Source of the DNA: Ardenticatenales bacterium | Lineage (GTDB): Bacteria; Chloroflexota; Anaerolineae; Ardenticatenales; Ardenticatenaceae | DNA: 11,634 bases | Assembly (NCBI GenBank): GCA_013812995.1 | Contig: JACCSL010000378.1 | Location: forward strand, 1-11,634 | Direction of reading: 5' to 3' | Shown here: piece by piece, positions 1 through 7,554 of the stretch | Numbering within the stretch: position 1 is the stretch's first letter | Layout: every line of letters starts with the position of its first letter | The notes under the pieces: model-generated | Databases searched by the model: none | The model's input: the letters and a program-made list of their open reading frames with translations, nothing else | What the model was told of the DNA's origin: nothing | Position numbers and translations under genes: made by a program

Positions 1-1
1 G

Positions 2-199
2 GCCATCCTGGACGATGAGGAGCCGACGCATTTCCGCGTCAACGACGAGGGACTTTCCTGGCGCTCCCTCGCCCTCACCCCCGCCGAGGTCAGCGCGGGG
101 CGCAGCCAGGCAGCGATTTCCTATGGCAGTTGCAGCTTTGACGAGCCCCGCGAGGATTTGCAGGCGCTCGGCTGGCTTGAATCACAAGGAGAAAGATGA
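2..199 (+). CDS. C-terminal end of an unrecognised protein (5' end outside window)
   Basis: Frame 2 is open from the left edge for 65 codons and stops at TGA 197-199. That stop overlaps the ATG of the fumarylacetoacetase gene as ATGA. A 4-bp overlap of this kind is usual for translationally coupled genes in one operon. The visible tail is acidic and soluble, contains [10 protein letters not shown] and ends WLESQGER. It has no membrane segment. I do not recognise the family, and it does not look like the end of homogentisate dioxygenase or maleylacetoacetate isomerase, the usual partners of fumarylacetoacetase. A role in aromatic catabolism is suggested only by position. The shorter ATG-initiated ORF in another frame over this stretch is judged a shadow. 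Confidence 0.6.
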   Translation, partial: AILDDEEPTHFRVNDEGLSWRSLALTPAEVSAGRSQAAISYGSCSFDEPREDLQALGWLESQGER

Positions 200-1467
200 G
201 TTCCATCTTACGTTCTTTTATCGAGGTCCCTGCGGACTCCCACTTCCCTATCCAGAATCTTCCCTACGCGATCTTTAGCCCGAAAGAAGGTGGCCCCCCC
301 CGCGTGGGGGTGGCTATTAGCAACCATGTGCTCGACCTGGCCCTGTTAGAGGAAGAGGGTCTCTTCACGGATGACACCCTGCGGAACAAGACGCTTTTCG
401 CAAAGCCTACCCTCAACGACTTCATGGCATTGGGCCGCCCGGCGTGGCGCGCGGCGCGGGCGCGCCTCCAGCAGTTGCTACGGGAAGACGAGCCCACCCT
501 ACGGGACAATCTCGAGCTGCGCACCCGTGCCCTGCGCTTGATGGCGGCGGTGCAGTTCCACCTGCCCGCCACCATCGGCGATTACACGGATTTCTACTCC
601 TCGCGCGACCATGCCACGAACGTCGGGGTGATGTTTCGCGGCAAGGAAAATGCCCTGATGCCCAACTGGCTCCATCTGCCCGTTGCCTACCACGGGCGCG
701 CCAGCTCTATCGTACTCAGCGGCACGCCGGTCATCCGCCCGCAGGGACAAACCGCAGCGGATGACATCACGCCCACCTTTGGCCCCAGTCGCCTGGTCGA
801 CTTCGAGCTGGAGATGGGCTTTTTTGTGGGGCCAGGCAACGCGCTCGGCGATCCCATCCCCGTACAGGAAGCAACAGAGCATATCTTTGGCCTGGTACTC
901 GTGAATGACTGGAGCGCGCGCGACATCCAAAAATGGGAGTACCAGCCACTGGGCCCCTTCCTCGCGAAAAACTTCGCCACCACCATCTCGCCCTGGGTCA
1001 TCCCGCTGGAGGCGCTGGAGCCCTTCCGCTGCCCCGCCCCGGCGCAGGAGCCCACGCCCCTGCCCTACCTGCGCGCTGACCAGGACAGTAGCTATGACAT
1101 TCACCTGGAGGTGACGTTGCAGAGCGAGCAGATGGCGAGCCCGCTGGTCATTGCGCGCTCGAACTTCCGCAACCTCTACTGGACAATGAGCCAGCAGTTG
1201 GCCCATCACACCATCACCGGCTGCAACATGCGCCCCGGCGACCTGCTGGCCTCGGGCACGATCAGCGGCCCCACCGAGGATTCCTACGGCTCGTTGCTGG
1301 AACTGACCTGGCGCGGCAGCAAGCCCATCACGTTGCCCAGCGGCGAGGAGCGCCGCTTCCTCCAGGACGGCGATCAACTCACCCTGAGCGGCTGGTGCCA
1401 GGGCGATGGCTACCGCGTGGGCTTCGGCGAGGCGACAGGCAAGCTGCTCCCCGCGATTTCTCTCTAA
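196..1467 (+). CDS. fahA: Fumarylacetoacetase
   Basis: This cytosolic hydrolase splits 4-fumarylacetoacetate into fumarate and acetoacetate, the last step of tyrosine/phenylalanine degradation through homogentisate. The protein has 423 residues, the usual length of the two-domain enzyme: an N-terminal SH3-like domain to about residue 120, then the FAH catalytic domain. Every active-site residue known from mouse FAH has a counterpart. Metal ligands are D132, E204, E206 and D238. The catalytic His is H139 in DFYSSRDH. Substrate contacts are Y134, R148, Y165, R242, Q245, K258, T355 and E369. The ATG has AGGAG (187-191) four bases upstream and overlaps the preceding stop codon. A strong terminator follows. 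No other homogentisate-pathway gene is in the window, so any partners must lie upstream. A long antisense ORF over the gene is a codon-bias shadow. Confidence 0.96.
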   Translation: MSSILRSFIEVPADSHFPIQNLPYAIFSPKEGGPPRVGVAISNHVLDLALLEEEGLFTDDTLRNKTLFAKPTLNDFMALGRPAWRAARARLQQLLREDEPTLRDNLELRTRALRLMAAVQFHLPATIGDYTDFYSSRDHATNVGVMFRGKENALMPNWLHLPVAYHGRASSIVLSGTPVIRPQGQTAADDITPTFGPSRLVDFELEMGFFVGPGNALGDPIPVQEATEHIFGLVLVNDWSARDIQKWEYQPLGPFLAKNFATTISPWVIPLEALEPFRCPAPAQEPTPLPYLRADQDSSYDIHLEVTLQSEQMASPLVIARSNFRNLYWTMSQQLAHHTITGCNMRPGDLLASGTISGPTEDSYGSLLELTWRGSKPITLPSGEERRFLQDGDQLTLSGWCQGDGYRVGFGEATGKLLPAISL

Positions 1468-1483
1468 ACCGCACCAAAACAGC

Positions 1484-1524
1484 AAGAGGCGCAGGCTGGA
1501 AATCACCAGCCCTGCGCCTCTTTT
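1484..1524 (+). terminator. Rho-independent terminator after fahA
   Basis: AAGAGGCGCAGGCTGG (1484-1499) pairs with CCAGCCCTGCGCCTCTT (1506-1522) around a 6-nt loop. The stem is 16 bp with a single bulged base and runs into TTTT (1521-1524). It begins 16 bp after the fahA stop and should end the operon. Confidence 0.9.
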
Positions 1525-1532
1525 GATAAAAC

Positions 1533-1578
1533 CTATACCTGGTTCTATCCCAAAACTATACCTCGGCTAGTTCCAAAA
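1533..1578. repeat. Two imperfect 23-bp tandem repeats
   Basis: Units 1533-1555 and 1556-1578 are directly adjacent. Both begin CTATACCT and end CAAAA, with a diverged middle, and about 16 of 23 positions agree. They lie between the fahA terminator and the nuclease terminator, in DNA with no credible gene. The rest of 1579-1680 shows nothing I can name. Confidence 0.5.
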
Positions 1579-1674
1579 GCGGGTTCTGCTGGTTAGCATG
1601 AGATGTATTTCGAGGTATCGCTCCTAAATGACATCGTGGAGCAGGAGCAATCCATCCCGAAGTAGGGGGGAATA

Positions 1675-1711
1675 CACAAAGCGCGCCAGCGAGGATAGAC
1701 CTCGCTGGCGC
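1675..1711 (-). terminator. Terminator of the nuclease gene
   Basis: A perfect 12-bp inverted repeat (GCGCCAGCGAGG at 1683-1694, its complement at 1700-1711) has a 5-nt loop. Read on the minus strand it lies 18 bp after the nuclease stop, and the 3' side is followed by GCTTTGTGTATT. The tail is only modestly U-rich, but the stem is strong. Confidence 0.75.
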
Positions 1712-1729
1712 TGCTCATACTACACGCGG

Positions 1730-2791
1730 CTACTTTTGAGCCGCCAGTTCCCTCAAATATTGATCGCTGAAGTCGATTTTGAGTTCGACCCAGAGCGGCA
1801 GATGGTCGGACATCTGGAAGGTGCGCCACTCGCCCTCGTAGTACTTCTGTTTGCCCTTCTCATCAAGCGTCTCCCCCTTCTCGCTTATGTCCCGCTTCTT
1901 GGGGTCCATAAATTCTTGATAGGCCCCATACTCCTCGGGGCGGAAGACCGAGTTGTAGAGCTGAAGGACGCCCGCCGGTTTCGGGCTATCCCCTAGTTCT
2001 AGCTCGCCCTCACGCACCCGAAAGGCAATCTGGTCATAGTGCTTGGTGCCGAACATATTGGTGGGCAGCCCCTGCAACGGCTTGGGAATGATAAAGTCGT
2101 GCTCCGTCAGCGCCTGCATCGTGCGATGCTCCGGGCTGACAATGTTGAAGTCGCCCAGCAGGATGAAATTGCCCGGCTCAGACTTGGCGCGCTTGGCGAT
2201 GAAGCCCGCAATTTGGTCGATCTCGGCGATGCGCTGCTCCAGCGCTTCCCCGCTGTCGCTGCCATAGTAGATATGGACGGTGCAGAGACTGAACTTGAAC
2301 CAGCCCGACTGGAAAGAGACGAAGAAGGGGGAGCGGGCGAACTGCCGCTGCCCGGATGGCATCTCGCTGTCGGGAATCACAATCTCGCCGACGATGTTGC
2401 GGAAAAGAATCTTGCTTTTGTCATAGACAAAGGCCATCCGCTCCTGGTTGCCCGCCCGCCCCTCTGTGGTATCGGTGACCATGTAGGTCCAGTCCGGGCC
2501 AAGGATGCGCATGACCTCCTTCAGGGCACTCAGGTTACGGTTCACCTCCTGAACCGCGACCAAATCGAACGCGGAGATAATCTCTGCAATATAATAGAAG
2601 GACTCCGGTAGGCGCGGGCCATGACCAAACTTGTTGGAATCAAAGTCCCGGATGTTCCAACTGGCGAGCAGCAGGGTCTCCGTCACACGTCGGGGCGGAA
2701 TCTCCGCCCGTAGTTGCGCTCGTAGCGCCAGCAGTCGCTCCGCCACGCGCTCCCGCGCCGGGTGGGTTCTGAGCCGCGAATAGAAGGGCAT
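1730..2791 (-). CDS. Endonuclease/exonuclease/phosphatase (DNase I-like) family protein
   Basis: The 353-residue protein carries the full set of Exo_endo_phos motifs: SWN (N46), VQE (E82, metal ligand), TVH (H173), GDFN (D214, N216), YDQI (D253) and a terminal SDH (D329, H330). It is therefore probably an active Mg-dependent phosphodiesterase or phosphatase. The family includes DNA-repair endonucleases, DNases and inositol or lipid phosphatases, and the motifs alone do not give the substrate. No signal peptide or membrane segment is visible, so it is probably cytosolic. A charged loop at about residues 285-322 precedes the SDH motif. The chosen ATG (2791) has AAAGGAG about 7 bases upstream. 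An in-frame extension to 2875 lacks any reason to be preferred. The gene is monocistronic, with a hairpin terminator downstream, and divergent from the small ORF at 2938. Confidence 0.88.
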   Translation of the reverse strand: MPFYSRLRTHPARERVAERLLALRAQLRAEIPPRRVTETLLLASWNIRDFDSNKFGHGPRLPESFYYIAEIISAFDLVAVQEVNRNLSALKEVMRILGPDWTYMVTDTTEGRAGNQERMAFVYDKSKILFRNIVGEIVIPDSEMPSGQRQFARSPFFVSFQSGWFKFSLCTVHIYYGSDSGEALEQRIAEIDQIAGFIAKRAKSEPGNFILLGDFNIVSPEHRTMQALTEHDFIIPKPLQGLPTNMFGTKHYDQIAFRVREGELELGDSPKPAGVLQLYNSVFRPEEYGAYQEFMDPKKRDISEKGETLDEKGKQKYYEGEWRTFQMSDHLPLWVELKIDFSDQYLRELAAQK

Positions 2792-2815
2792 TCTCTGCTC
2801 CTTTCTCGATAACCA

Positions 2816-2827
2816 AATAGGCCTATT
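2816..2827. promoter_or_regulatory. 12-bp perfect palindrome upstream of the nuclease gene
   Basis: AATAGGCCTATT lies 24 bp upstream of the nuclease ATG, in the divergent gap 2792-2937. Its place between a coding start and its likely promoter would suit an operator. I see no convincing -35/-10 pair next to it, so a regulatory role is a guess from symmetry and position. Confidence 0.3.
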
Positions 2828-2937
2828 CAACGGGAGGATACTTGTTTTTCCGCTTCGCGACCAGTATGATACCAAGCAGCTGCTACTTGAAAGAAGAAGA
2901 GGTAGGTCGCTTGAGGGTTAGAAAGACGAGGCACTCT

Positions 2938-3276
2938 ATGACAAGTACCATTCGGTTATGGGGAAGCCCAGACGACGTTCGGGAAGCCATCGAACAGCTA
3001 AAGAGGCTGGCCCCCATTCTGGCACAATCCGAAATCTACTACGGTAGTTCGAACACAGGTGAAATCTGGCAATTTGTGACGGTGGGATTGCCGCCCGGCA
3101 GCGTGACTGACCGGGAGCTATCCATCTTCGCACGATTCCTCTGCGCGCCATCAAGCTCGCTGGATGCGTGGGGTCGCGCGGTGGGGAATCAGGCGCTCAC
3201 ACCGGGCGTGCGTGCGTTTCTGCACGCCCTCCAGCACCCTCAGAGCGGGGCTGGGGCGGGCCAGGCCGCTGATTGA
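2938..3276 (+). CDS. Small hypothetical protein, family not recognised
   Basis: The ORF gives 112 residues from ATG 2938, which has GAGG (2928-2931) six bases upstream. An alternative TTG at 2842 also has a purine-rich GGGAGG in front, giving 144 residues, but the added N-terminus looks unlike coding sequence. The first half reads like strand-helix-strand: STIRLWGSP, a helix at about 13-30, then SEIYYGSS and EIWQFVTVGLPP. A helix around ELSIFARFL follows, and the tail is low-complexity Gly/Ala (GAGAGQAAD). No catalytic motif, metal site or membrane segment is visible. It is convergent with the Vps62-like gene, with only 8 bp between them. Codon use resembles its neighbours, so it is probably real, but its function is unknown. 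Confidence 0.6.
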   Translation: MTSTIRLWGSPDDVREAIEQLKRLAPILAQSEIYYGSSNTGEIWQFVTVGLPPGSVTDRELSIFARFLCAPSSSLDAWGRAVGNQALTPGVRAFLHALQHPQSGAGAGQAAD

Positions 3277-3284
3277 CAGAGCAC

Positions 3285-5129
3285 TCAGTAACGCAACTCC
3301 CGTAGATTCTGGCGGAGGATGTAGGCACCGGCGGTAAACACAGCCAGCACCACGATCTGCCAGAAAAAGGCCGAGATCAGTAGCAACGAACAGACAATGG
3401 CAAGACCGTTCGTGAGGCTGACGATCAGGCTTGATAGTTGTTTGCGTGCCCCCGCTTCAATAAAAACGATGATGGAAACGAGCGCCACCAGCCCGAAGAC
3501 GAAGTAGCGCGGCGCGAAGAGAACCACCGTTACAAAGCCCATCAGCAGCAAGCCGATGCTGATCGCCGACCAGGTCTCGGCAAAGCGCCCCAGACGTAGC
3601 TCGTCATCCGAGGTGGGCGCATGGGCGCGACGGATGTGGGCACGGAGCGACCCTCGTTTCCCCACCTGAAGCTCGGCAATATGCTCATCCAGCGCCCGCA
3701 ACAGGGCCGCATCGGCGGCTACCTGGGCGCGCAGGGATCCGAGCGCCTCAGCCAGCAGATCGATTCGTTCCTCGTGGCTGGCGTGCAGCTTTTGCAGATG
3801 AGGGTGCCCCAGCATCGCCTCGGCCTCGATGGTCAGCCCCATCAACTCCGCATTTTTTGCCTCGATGTCGTCTACGTTCGTTGCCTGGCGTCCCGCGATG
3901 ATGGCCCGCTGCGCCTCCGCGCGGGCAACCGCCTGTTTCCGCGTGGGCAGCTTGTCCACCCCAGCCCACCCGAGCGGGTCGTACCAGGCGCGGCGCGCGC
4001 TGCCATCGCGATTGTAGAGCGGCCCGGCGGGCGCGTCCTCCCCCGAGAAGGGGTCGCGTGCATACAACCCCCACAGCCCGCGATAATTCAACGCCCAATC
4101 GGGCACCGGGTCCAGAAGATGGACCTCGTTCCACTGTTTCGCCTGGCCCGGCCCAATGGAGAGCCCATCGCCGCGCGCGTAGTCCACAAAGGGAACCCGG
4201 AAAATGTTCATGTGCGGTTTTGTGAGGGGCGCTCCCTCCTCATCGCCGTACTGTCTTAGGACGCGCTGCCAGAATTTTTGCTGGCGGTCCAGGGCGCGGG
4301 CCAGTGGAGCCAGGAAGGGAAGCTCCAGCTCGGTCAGGTATTCGCCCCGTGAAAAGTACGAGGCGTGGGAGCCTGCCCCCACATAGACCACCGGATGCTC
4401 GTCGACCTTCTCGACCTCGGGATCCTCCCAGTGCCGCCGCAGGTCATCGCCCGAAAAATCGTGCGAGGCGTAGGCCACCCACTCTGGCCGCAGCACCCCA
4501 TCGGGGGCCTCACAGAGGTAGAGGGTAATCATCTCCCAGTCGGCCTCGTGGTCATTGGCCCCAAAGAAGCCGGAGCGCCAGTGATTGAAGGCATAGAAGA
4601 ACCAGTATTGCAGAACCACCCAGCCGTTCTCGTGCGTGATCCGGCCATAGTAGGAATAGTGCTCCCGCTCCCCATGACTCTGCTGGTAGGCGCGCGTGGC
4701 GGCCACCGCCGTATCGCCAGGCACGCGACCTCGCGCCAGGAGGGAGAGGGAAAAAAGCGCATCGACCAGGCGAGAGCTATAGCCCACCCGCGCCAGCCGC
4801 CCCTGCCCTGCGTGAAACACATTGTCGCTCTCGACATCATTCCGTATCTGCTCGCGTGTGTAGGTCGGCAGCTCTGTGATAGCCACCGGGTCGATGAACT
4901 TTAGAAAGTGGACCGCGCCAAACTCGTCCTCGCGCGGCTCACCCAGCCGTTCCAGAGTCAATTCGCCCTGCGGGATCAGGCAATGGGGAGGGCGGTAGGG
5001 ATGCTGGCACCAGAGGCTGGACTCCACGACATAGTGCTCAACATTCATCGGGAAGAAGTGTTCTCCCCGGGTATGGCGCAGAAGTGGCTCAAAGCGGCGC
5101 AAGAGGGTCAGATCGGCATCCAGACTCAT
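3285..5129 (-). CDS. Vps62/DUF946-like domain protein with coiled coil and C-terminal membrane helices
   Basis: This 614-residue protein has three parts. Residues 1-395 resemble the Vps62 (DUF946) family. The start FEPLLRHTRGEHFFPMNVEH fits the family's N-terminal pattern. It continues with GWVVLQYWFFYAFNHW (169-184), NDHEADWE (192-199), HPVVYVGAGSHASYF (245-259) and NYRGLWG (348-354). The HEADWE motif recalls the GHRHDWE metal-binding motif of NPP1-type toxins, which share features with this family. Residues about 397-490 are Ala/Glu/Leu-rich and probably form a coiled coil. Residues about 519-606 contain three or four hydrophobic helices. There is no signal peptide, so the domain is probably cytoplasmic and held at the membrane. 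The ATG overlaps the stop of the upstream membrane-protein gene (ATGA, 5126-5129), so the two are co-translated. The biochemical role of bacterial Vps62-like proteins is not known to me. The family call is from memory of motifs. Confidence 0.75.
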   Translation of the reverse strand: MSLDADLTLLRRFEPLLRHTRGEHFFPMNVEHYVVESSLWCQHPYRPPHCLIPQGELTLERLGEPREDEFGAVHFLKFIDPVAITELPTYTREQIRNDVESDNVFHAGQGRLARVGYSSRLVDALFSLSLLARGRVPGDTAVAATRAYQQSHGEREHYSYYGRITHENGWVVLQYWFFYAFNHWRSGFFGANDHEADWEMITLYLCEAPDGVLRPEWVAYASHDFSGDDLRRHWEDPEVEKVDEHPVVYVGAGSHASYFSRGEYLTELELPFLAPLARALDRQQKFWQRVLRQYGDEEGAPLTKPHMNIFRVPFVDYARGDGLSIGPGQAKQWNEVHLLDPVPDWALNYRGLWGLYARDPFSGEDAPAGPLYNRDGSARRAWYDPLGWAGVDKLPTRKQAVARAEAQRAIIAGRQATNVDDIEAKNAELMGLTIEAEAMLGHPHLQKLHASHEERIDLLAEALGSLRAQVAADAALLRALDEHIAELQVGKRGSLRAHIRRAHAPTSDDELRLGRFAETWSAISIGLLLMGFVTVVLFAPRYFVFGLVALVSIIVFIEAGARKQLSSLIVSLTNGLAIVCSLLLISAFFWQIVVLAVFTAGAYILRQNLRELRY

Positions 5130-5617
5130 AGAGGTGCTTCTATATCTCCCTGGGGCGGGCGAAAGCTGGCCCGAACCTCAGCATAGTTCAGGTAGATCAC
5201 AATAAAGACGCTGAACCCCATCGAAAAATAATCCGGCTTGCCCCTGAAGTAAAAGAGCAGGGAGGTGAGGAGGATTGCCCCCTGCACAAACATGGCGTAG
5301 AGCCAGGCGTTGCGCCCTAGCCGCATGAAGCCAACGGCCGCCACGACGCTCAGAAGCGAGAGGGGAAACAGAATCAAGGTGGCAATCCAGTCGGGCAGTG
5401 CTGGCCGCTGTGCCTCCGCGCTAAGGCCGGTCCAGCGGGTGATTTCCTCAAAGTTCCCTGTCAGGAATAGATAGAGGGCAGCCCCGCTGAGGAGCCCGAG
5501 TGTGCAAAGCAAGAGACCCTGGACAAAGAGCAGGAACCCGAGCATTGTCACAGACCAGGGGCGCTCGTCTGTCCGGCGGACTTGTAGATTTTGGGGTGCG
5601 GAAGGTGGTGCTATCAT
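5126..5617 (-). CDS. Four-helix integral membrane protein, first gene of the Vps62-like operon
   Basis: The ORF gives 163 residues from ATG 5617. A TTG at 5650 would add 11 residues and has AGGG seven bases upstream, so the start is uncertain. Counting from the ATG, hydrophobic segments lie at about 23-52, 77-98, 104-124 and 130-145. The protein ends with NYAEVRASF and a short polar tail. The N-terminus is polar, with no signal peptide. No catalytic residues stand out, and I do not recognise a named family. Its stop overlaps the start of the Vps62-like gene, which also ends in membrane helices, so the two may form a complex. A weak promoter-like pair lies upstream: TGGTCA (minus strand, 5686-5691), a 17-bp spacer and TAGGAT (5663-5668). 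Transcription from it would start close to 5656, which favours the ATG over the TTG. Confidence 0.75.
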   Translation of the reverse strand: MIAPPSAPQNLQVRRTDERPWSVTMLGFLLFVQGLLLCTLGLLSGAALYLFLTGNFEEITRWTGLSAEAQRPALPDWIATLILFPLSLLSVVAAVGFMRLGRNAWLYAMFVQGAILLTSLLFYFRGKPDYFSMGFSVFIVIYLNYAEVRASFRPPQGDIEAPL

Positions 5618-5780
5618 CAGCGTATCATCTGGTAGCCAGTCTCCGTGCAAGAGGTTTCCCTAATCCTAGCAAAGCAGGGCCTGAATGACCAGATGGTGAG
5701 CAGCAACGTTCTTCTACCGCTGTTCGTACTATTCATTGCCTTTTGAAATTTCTATCCCCCCGTTCTTTAAGGAGTGTTCC

Positions 5781-6626
5781 ATGTTCAATCGTATCTCAAG
5801 TAGTTGGGCCTTGGTCAAGGCCAGCGCGGCGGTGCTGCGCGCGGACAAAGAATTACTCATCTTCCCCATCGTCTCGTTCATCGGCGTGCTGCTTGTCACG
5901 ATCAGCTTCGCCATTCCCACCTTCATGGCTGGCATCCTGGATGGCGTGGGCTCGCTGGAAGAGTTCCCCATTGCGGGCTATGTGATTGCCTTCCTCTACT
6001 ACCTGGCCCAGTACTTTGTCATCTTCTTTGCCAATACCGCGCTGGTGGGGGCTACCATGATCCGCCTGAAGGGCGGCGATCCGACGGTCAGCGACGGCTT
6101 CCGCATCGCCATGAAACATAGCCGCAGTATCTTTGGGTATGCACTGATATCGGCTACCATTGGGATGATCCTCCGGGTGCTCTCGGAGCGCAGCGGCGTG
6201 GTGGGGCAGATCGCGGTCTCGCTGATTGGGCTCGGCTGGAACCTGGCAACCTTCCTGGTGGTTCCGGGGCTGGTAATCGAGGAGTGTGGGCCAATCGAGG
6301 CGGTCAAGCGCAGCACGGAACTGCTCAAAAAAACCTGGGGCGAGCAGGTGGTTGGCAATTTCGCGGTTGGAACGATCTTCGGGCTGCTCACCTTCGGGGT
6401 GATCCTGCTGATGCTGCCCGTGCTCTTCCTGGCCTTCTCCACCGAATCGTTTGTTCTCATCGCCCTCACCATCGGTGTGGGGATCATCGCCGTGGCGACA
6501 CTCTCGCTGTTGAACGCGGCGCTGAGTGGCATCTACGCCGCGGCGCTTTATCAATACGCCGCAGAGGGCACCACCAGCAGCTATTTTGAAACGCCCTTGC
6601 TGGTGAATGCCTTCCGCCGCAAATAA
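5781..6626 (+). CDS. DUF6159 family polytopic membrane protein
   Basis: The 281-residue protein begins MFNRISSSWALVKASAAVLR, then DKELLIFPI. This amphipathic opening is characteristic of DUF6159 proteins as I know them. About six hydrophobic segments are visible, near 28-50, 66-92, 117-133, 142-165, 192-216 and 222-246. Between helices 4 and 5 is a conserved-looking cytoplasmic stretch, VIEECGPIEAVKRSTELLKK, and the protein ends with a polar tail. No enzymatic function is established for the family to my knowledge. The ATG has a strong AAGGAG (5769-5774) six bases upstream, which rules out the in-frame extension to 5736. The gene is divergent from the four-helix membrane protein gene and is followed by its own hairpin. 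It is probably monocistronic. Confidence 0.85.
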   Translation: MFNRISSSWALVKASAAVLRADKELLIFPIVSFIGVLLVTISFAIPTFMAGILDGVGSLEEFPIAGYVIAFLYYLAQYFVIFFANTALVGATMIRLKGGDPTVSDGFRIAMKHSRSIFGYALISATIGMILRVLSERSGVVGQIAVSLIGLGWNLATFLVVPGLVIEECGPIEAVKRSTELLKKTWGEQVVGNFAVGTIFGLLTFGVILLMLPVLFLAFSTESFVLIALTIGVGIIAVATLSLLNAALSGIYAAALYQYAAEGTTSSYFETPLLVNAFRRK

Positions 6627-6656
6627 AACTCGATAGCGTCTCACAGCCGATCCTCA

Positions 6657-6690
6657 ACAACAAAGCCACGGCTTCCCGTGGCTTTGTTGT
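6657..6690 (+). terminator. Hairpin terminator after the DUF6159 gene
   Basis: ACAACAAAGCCACGG (6657-6671) pairs perfectly over 15 bp with CCGTGGCTTTGTTGT (6676-6690) around a CTTC loop. It starts 30 bp after the stop. The 3' arm is T-rich but no clean T-run follows. The near-symmetric stem could also act on the other strand, though no minus-strand gene ends here. Confidence 0.75.
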
Positions 6691-6767
6691 GAGTTCTCTG
6701 TTTGAATCAGATGTTTGCCAGGTTTCGGTAAGGATAAACGCCAGGTACCACAGAAAGTAGAGGCATA

Positions 6768-7052
6768 ATGGAAGCTGAAAAGCAGGGATATATCTTTTTA
6801 AGACTACCCATTTATCTGGAAGAGCTCCGACAGGTCGAGGGGAGCAAGCCAAAGGCGGAGCAGCGTCCGGTGCCCACAATGAAACAGTTGGCCCTGGTCG
6901 CCGGCATTCACCCTGTGACGATGTCCCGCCTCGTGCGGGGCCGGATCGTCGCCTTGAATCTACAGATCGGGGCCTCCAGCATTGCCGAGATGCGCCAGCA
7001 AGGATTCGACATGCAGCTGAGTGATCTCCTCGGGTACACCGAGAGAGGCTGA
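6768..7052 (+). CDS. Small helix-turn-helix (Cro/C1-type) DNA-binding protein
   Basis: This 94-residue protein has a helix-turn-helix at about residues 37-60. PTMKQLALVAGIHPVTMSRL fits the XRE/HTH_26 pattern: first helix, A-G turn, then recognition helix ending RLVRGR. The C-terminal part (about 67-90, ending MQLSDLLGYTE) is the usual closing helix of such domains. The N-terminus (YIFLRLPIYLEELRQ) is short and amphipathic. It probably binds DNA as a dimer and acts as a regulator. The target is unknown, although autoregulation is common for small proteins of this type. The ATG has AGAGG (6759-6763) four bases upstream. The TPR gene starts 13 bp after its stop, so the two are almost certainly co-transcribed. 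Confidence 0.85.
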   Translation: MEAEKQGYIFLRLPIYLEELRQVEGSKPKAEQRPVPTMKQLALVAGIHPVTMSRLVRGRIVALNLQIGASSIAEMRQQGFDMQLSDLLGYTERG

Positions 7053-7065
7053 GGGCGTTTTCTGT

Positions 7066-7551
7066 ATGAGCGATTTGGAAAGCCAACTCCTTGCCCGCCG
7101 TCACTTCGAGCAAGGGTATGCCCACCAACAGGCAGGCAGGCTGGGTTACGCCCTCCAGGCGTATCGCCGCTCGATTGCCATCTTTCCCACGACGGAGAGC
7201 TACACCTTTCTGGCGTGGGCGTTGAGCCTCCTGGGACGCTTTGCGGAAGCCATTGAGCACTGCGAGGTAGCGATTTCCCTGGACCCCGACTTTGGCAATC
7301 CCTATAACGATATCGGGGCCTATCTGATCGACCTGGGACGCTGGCCGGAGGCATCACCCTGGTTCGAGCTCGCGCTCAACGCGCCCCGCTACGAGGCGCG
7401 CTGCTATGCCCACCACAATCTTGGGCGGGTCCATGAGCACTTCGGGCGCTACGCGGAGGCCCTGGCCTGCTACCGTGCGGCTCTGGCCGAGATGCCCACC
7501 TACGAGGGCGCACAGCGTGCCCTGTTCGCGCTGCTGGCGGCGATGAACTGA
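7066..7551 (+). CDS. Tetratricopeptide repeat protein
   Basis: The 161-residue protein consists almost wholly of about four TPR units, near residues 12-40, 45-75, 79-106 and 114-145. Typical positions are visible: GYAHQQAGRLGYALQAYRRS, the LGRFAEAIEHCEVAISLDP consensus, and LGRVHEHFGRYAEALACYR. It has no signal peptide, membrane segment or added catalytic domain, so it should be a cytosolic adaptor that binds another protein. The ATG at 7066 is preferred over an upstream in-frame start at 7021, which would overlap the regulator gene. GAGGG (7051-7055) lies ten bases before the ATG, a slightly long spacing. It follows the helix-turn-helix gene by 13 bp and may work with that protein, though this is inferred from position only. 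Its stop is 3 bp from the convergent nth gene. Confidence 0.88.
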   Translation: MSDLESQLLARRHFEQGYAHQQAGRLGYALQAYRRSIAIFPTTESYTFLAWALSLLGRFAEAIEHCEVAISLDPDFGNPYNDIGAYLIDLGRWPEASPWFELALNAPRYEARCYAHHNLGRVHEHFGRYAEALACYRAALAEMPTYEGAQRALFALLAAMN

Positions 7552-7554
7552 GAG

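Noticed and set aside
499..1506. 335-residue ORF antisense to fumarylacetoacetase
   Set aside because: It lies wholly opposite a gene with a complete active site, has no recognisable domain and reads as a high-GC codon-bias shadow.
2039..2611. 190-residue ORF on the plus strand inside the nuclease gene
   Set aside because: The opposite strand carries all the nuclease motifs, and this reading has no family features.
1730..3276. Nuclease plus small orphan ORF as a possible defence or toxin-antitoxin pair
   Set aside because: The genes are divergent rather than co-transcribed, the orphan has no toxin or antitoxin features, and no mobile element or defence gene is nearby.
6484..7260. 258-residue minus-strand ORF across the DUF6159, helix-turn-helix and TPR genes
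   Set aside because: It spans three supported genes, two gene boundaries and a terminator, so it is chance.
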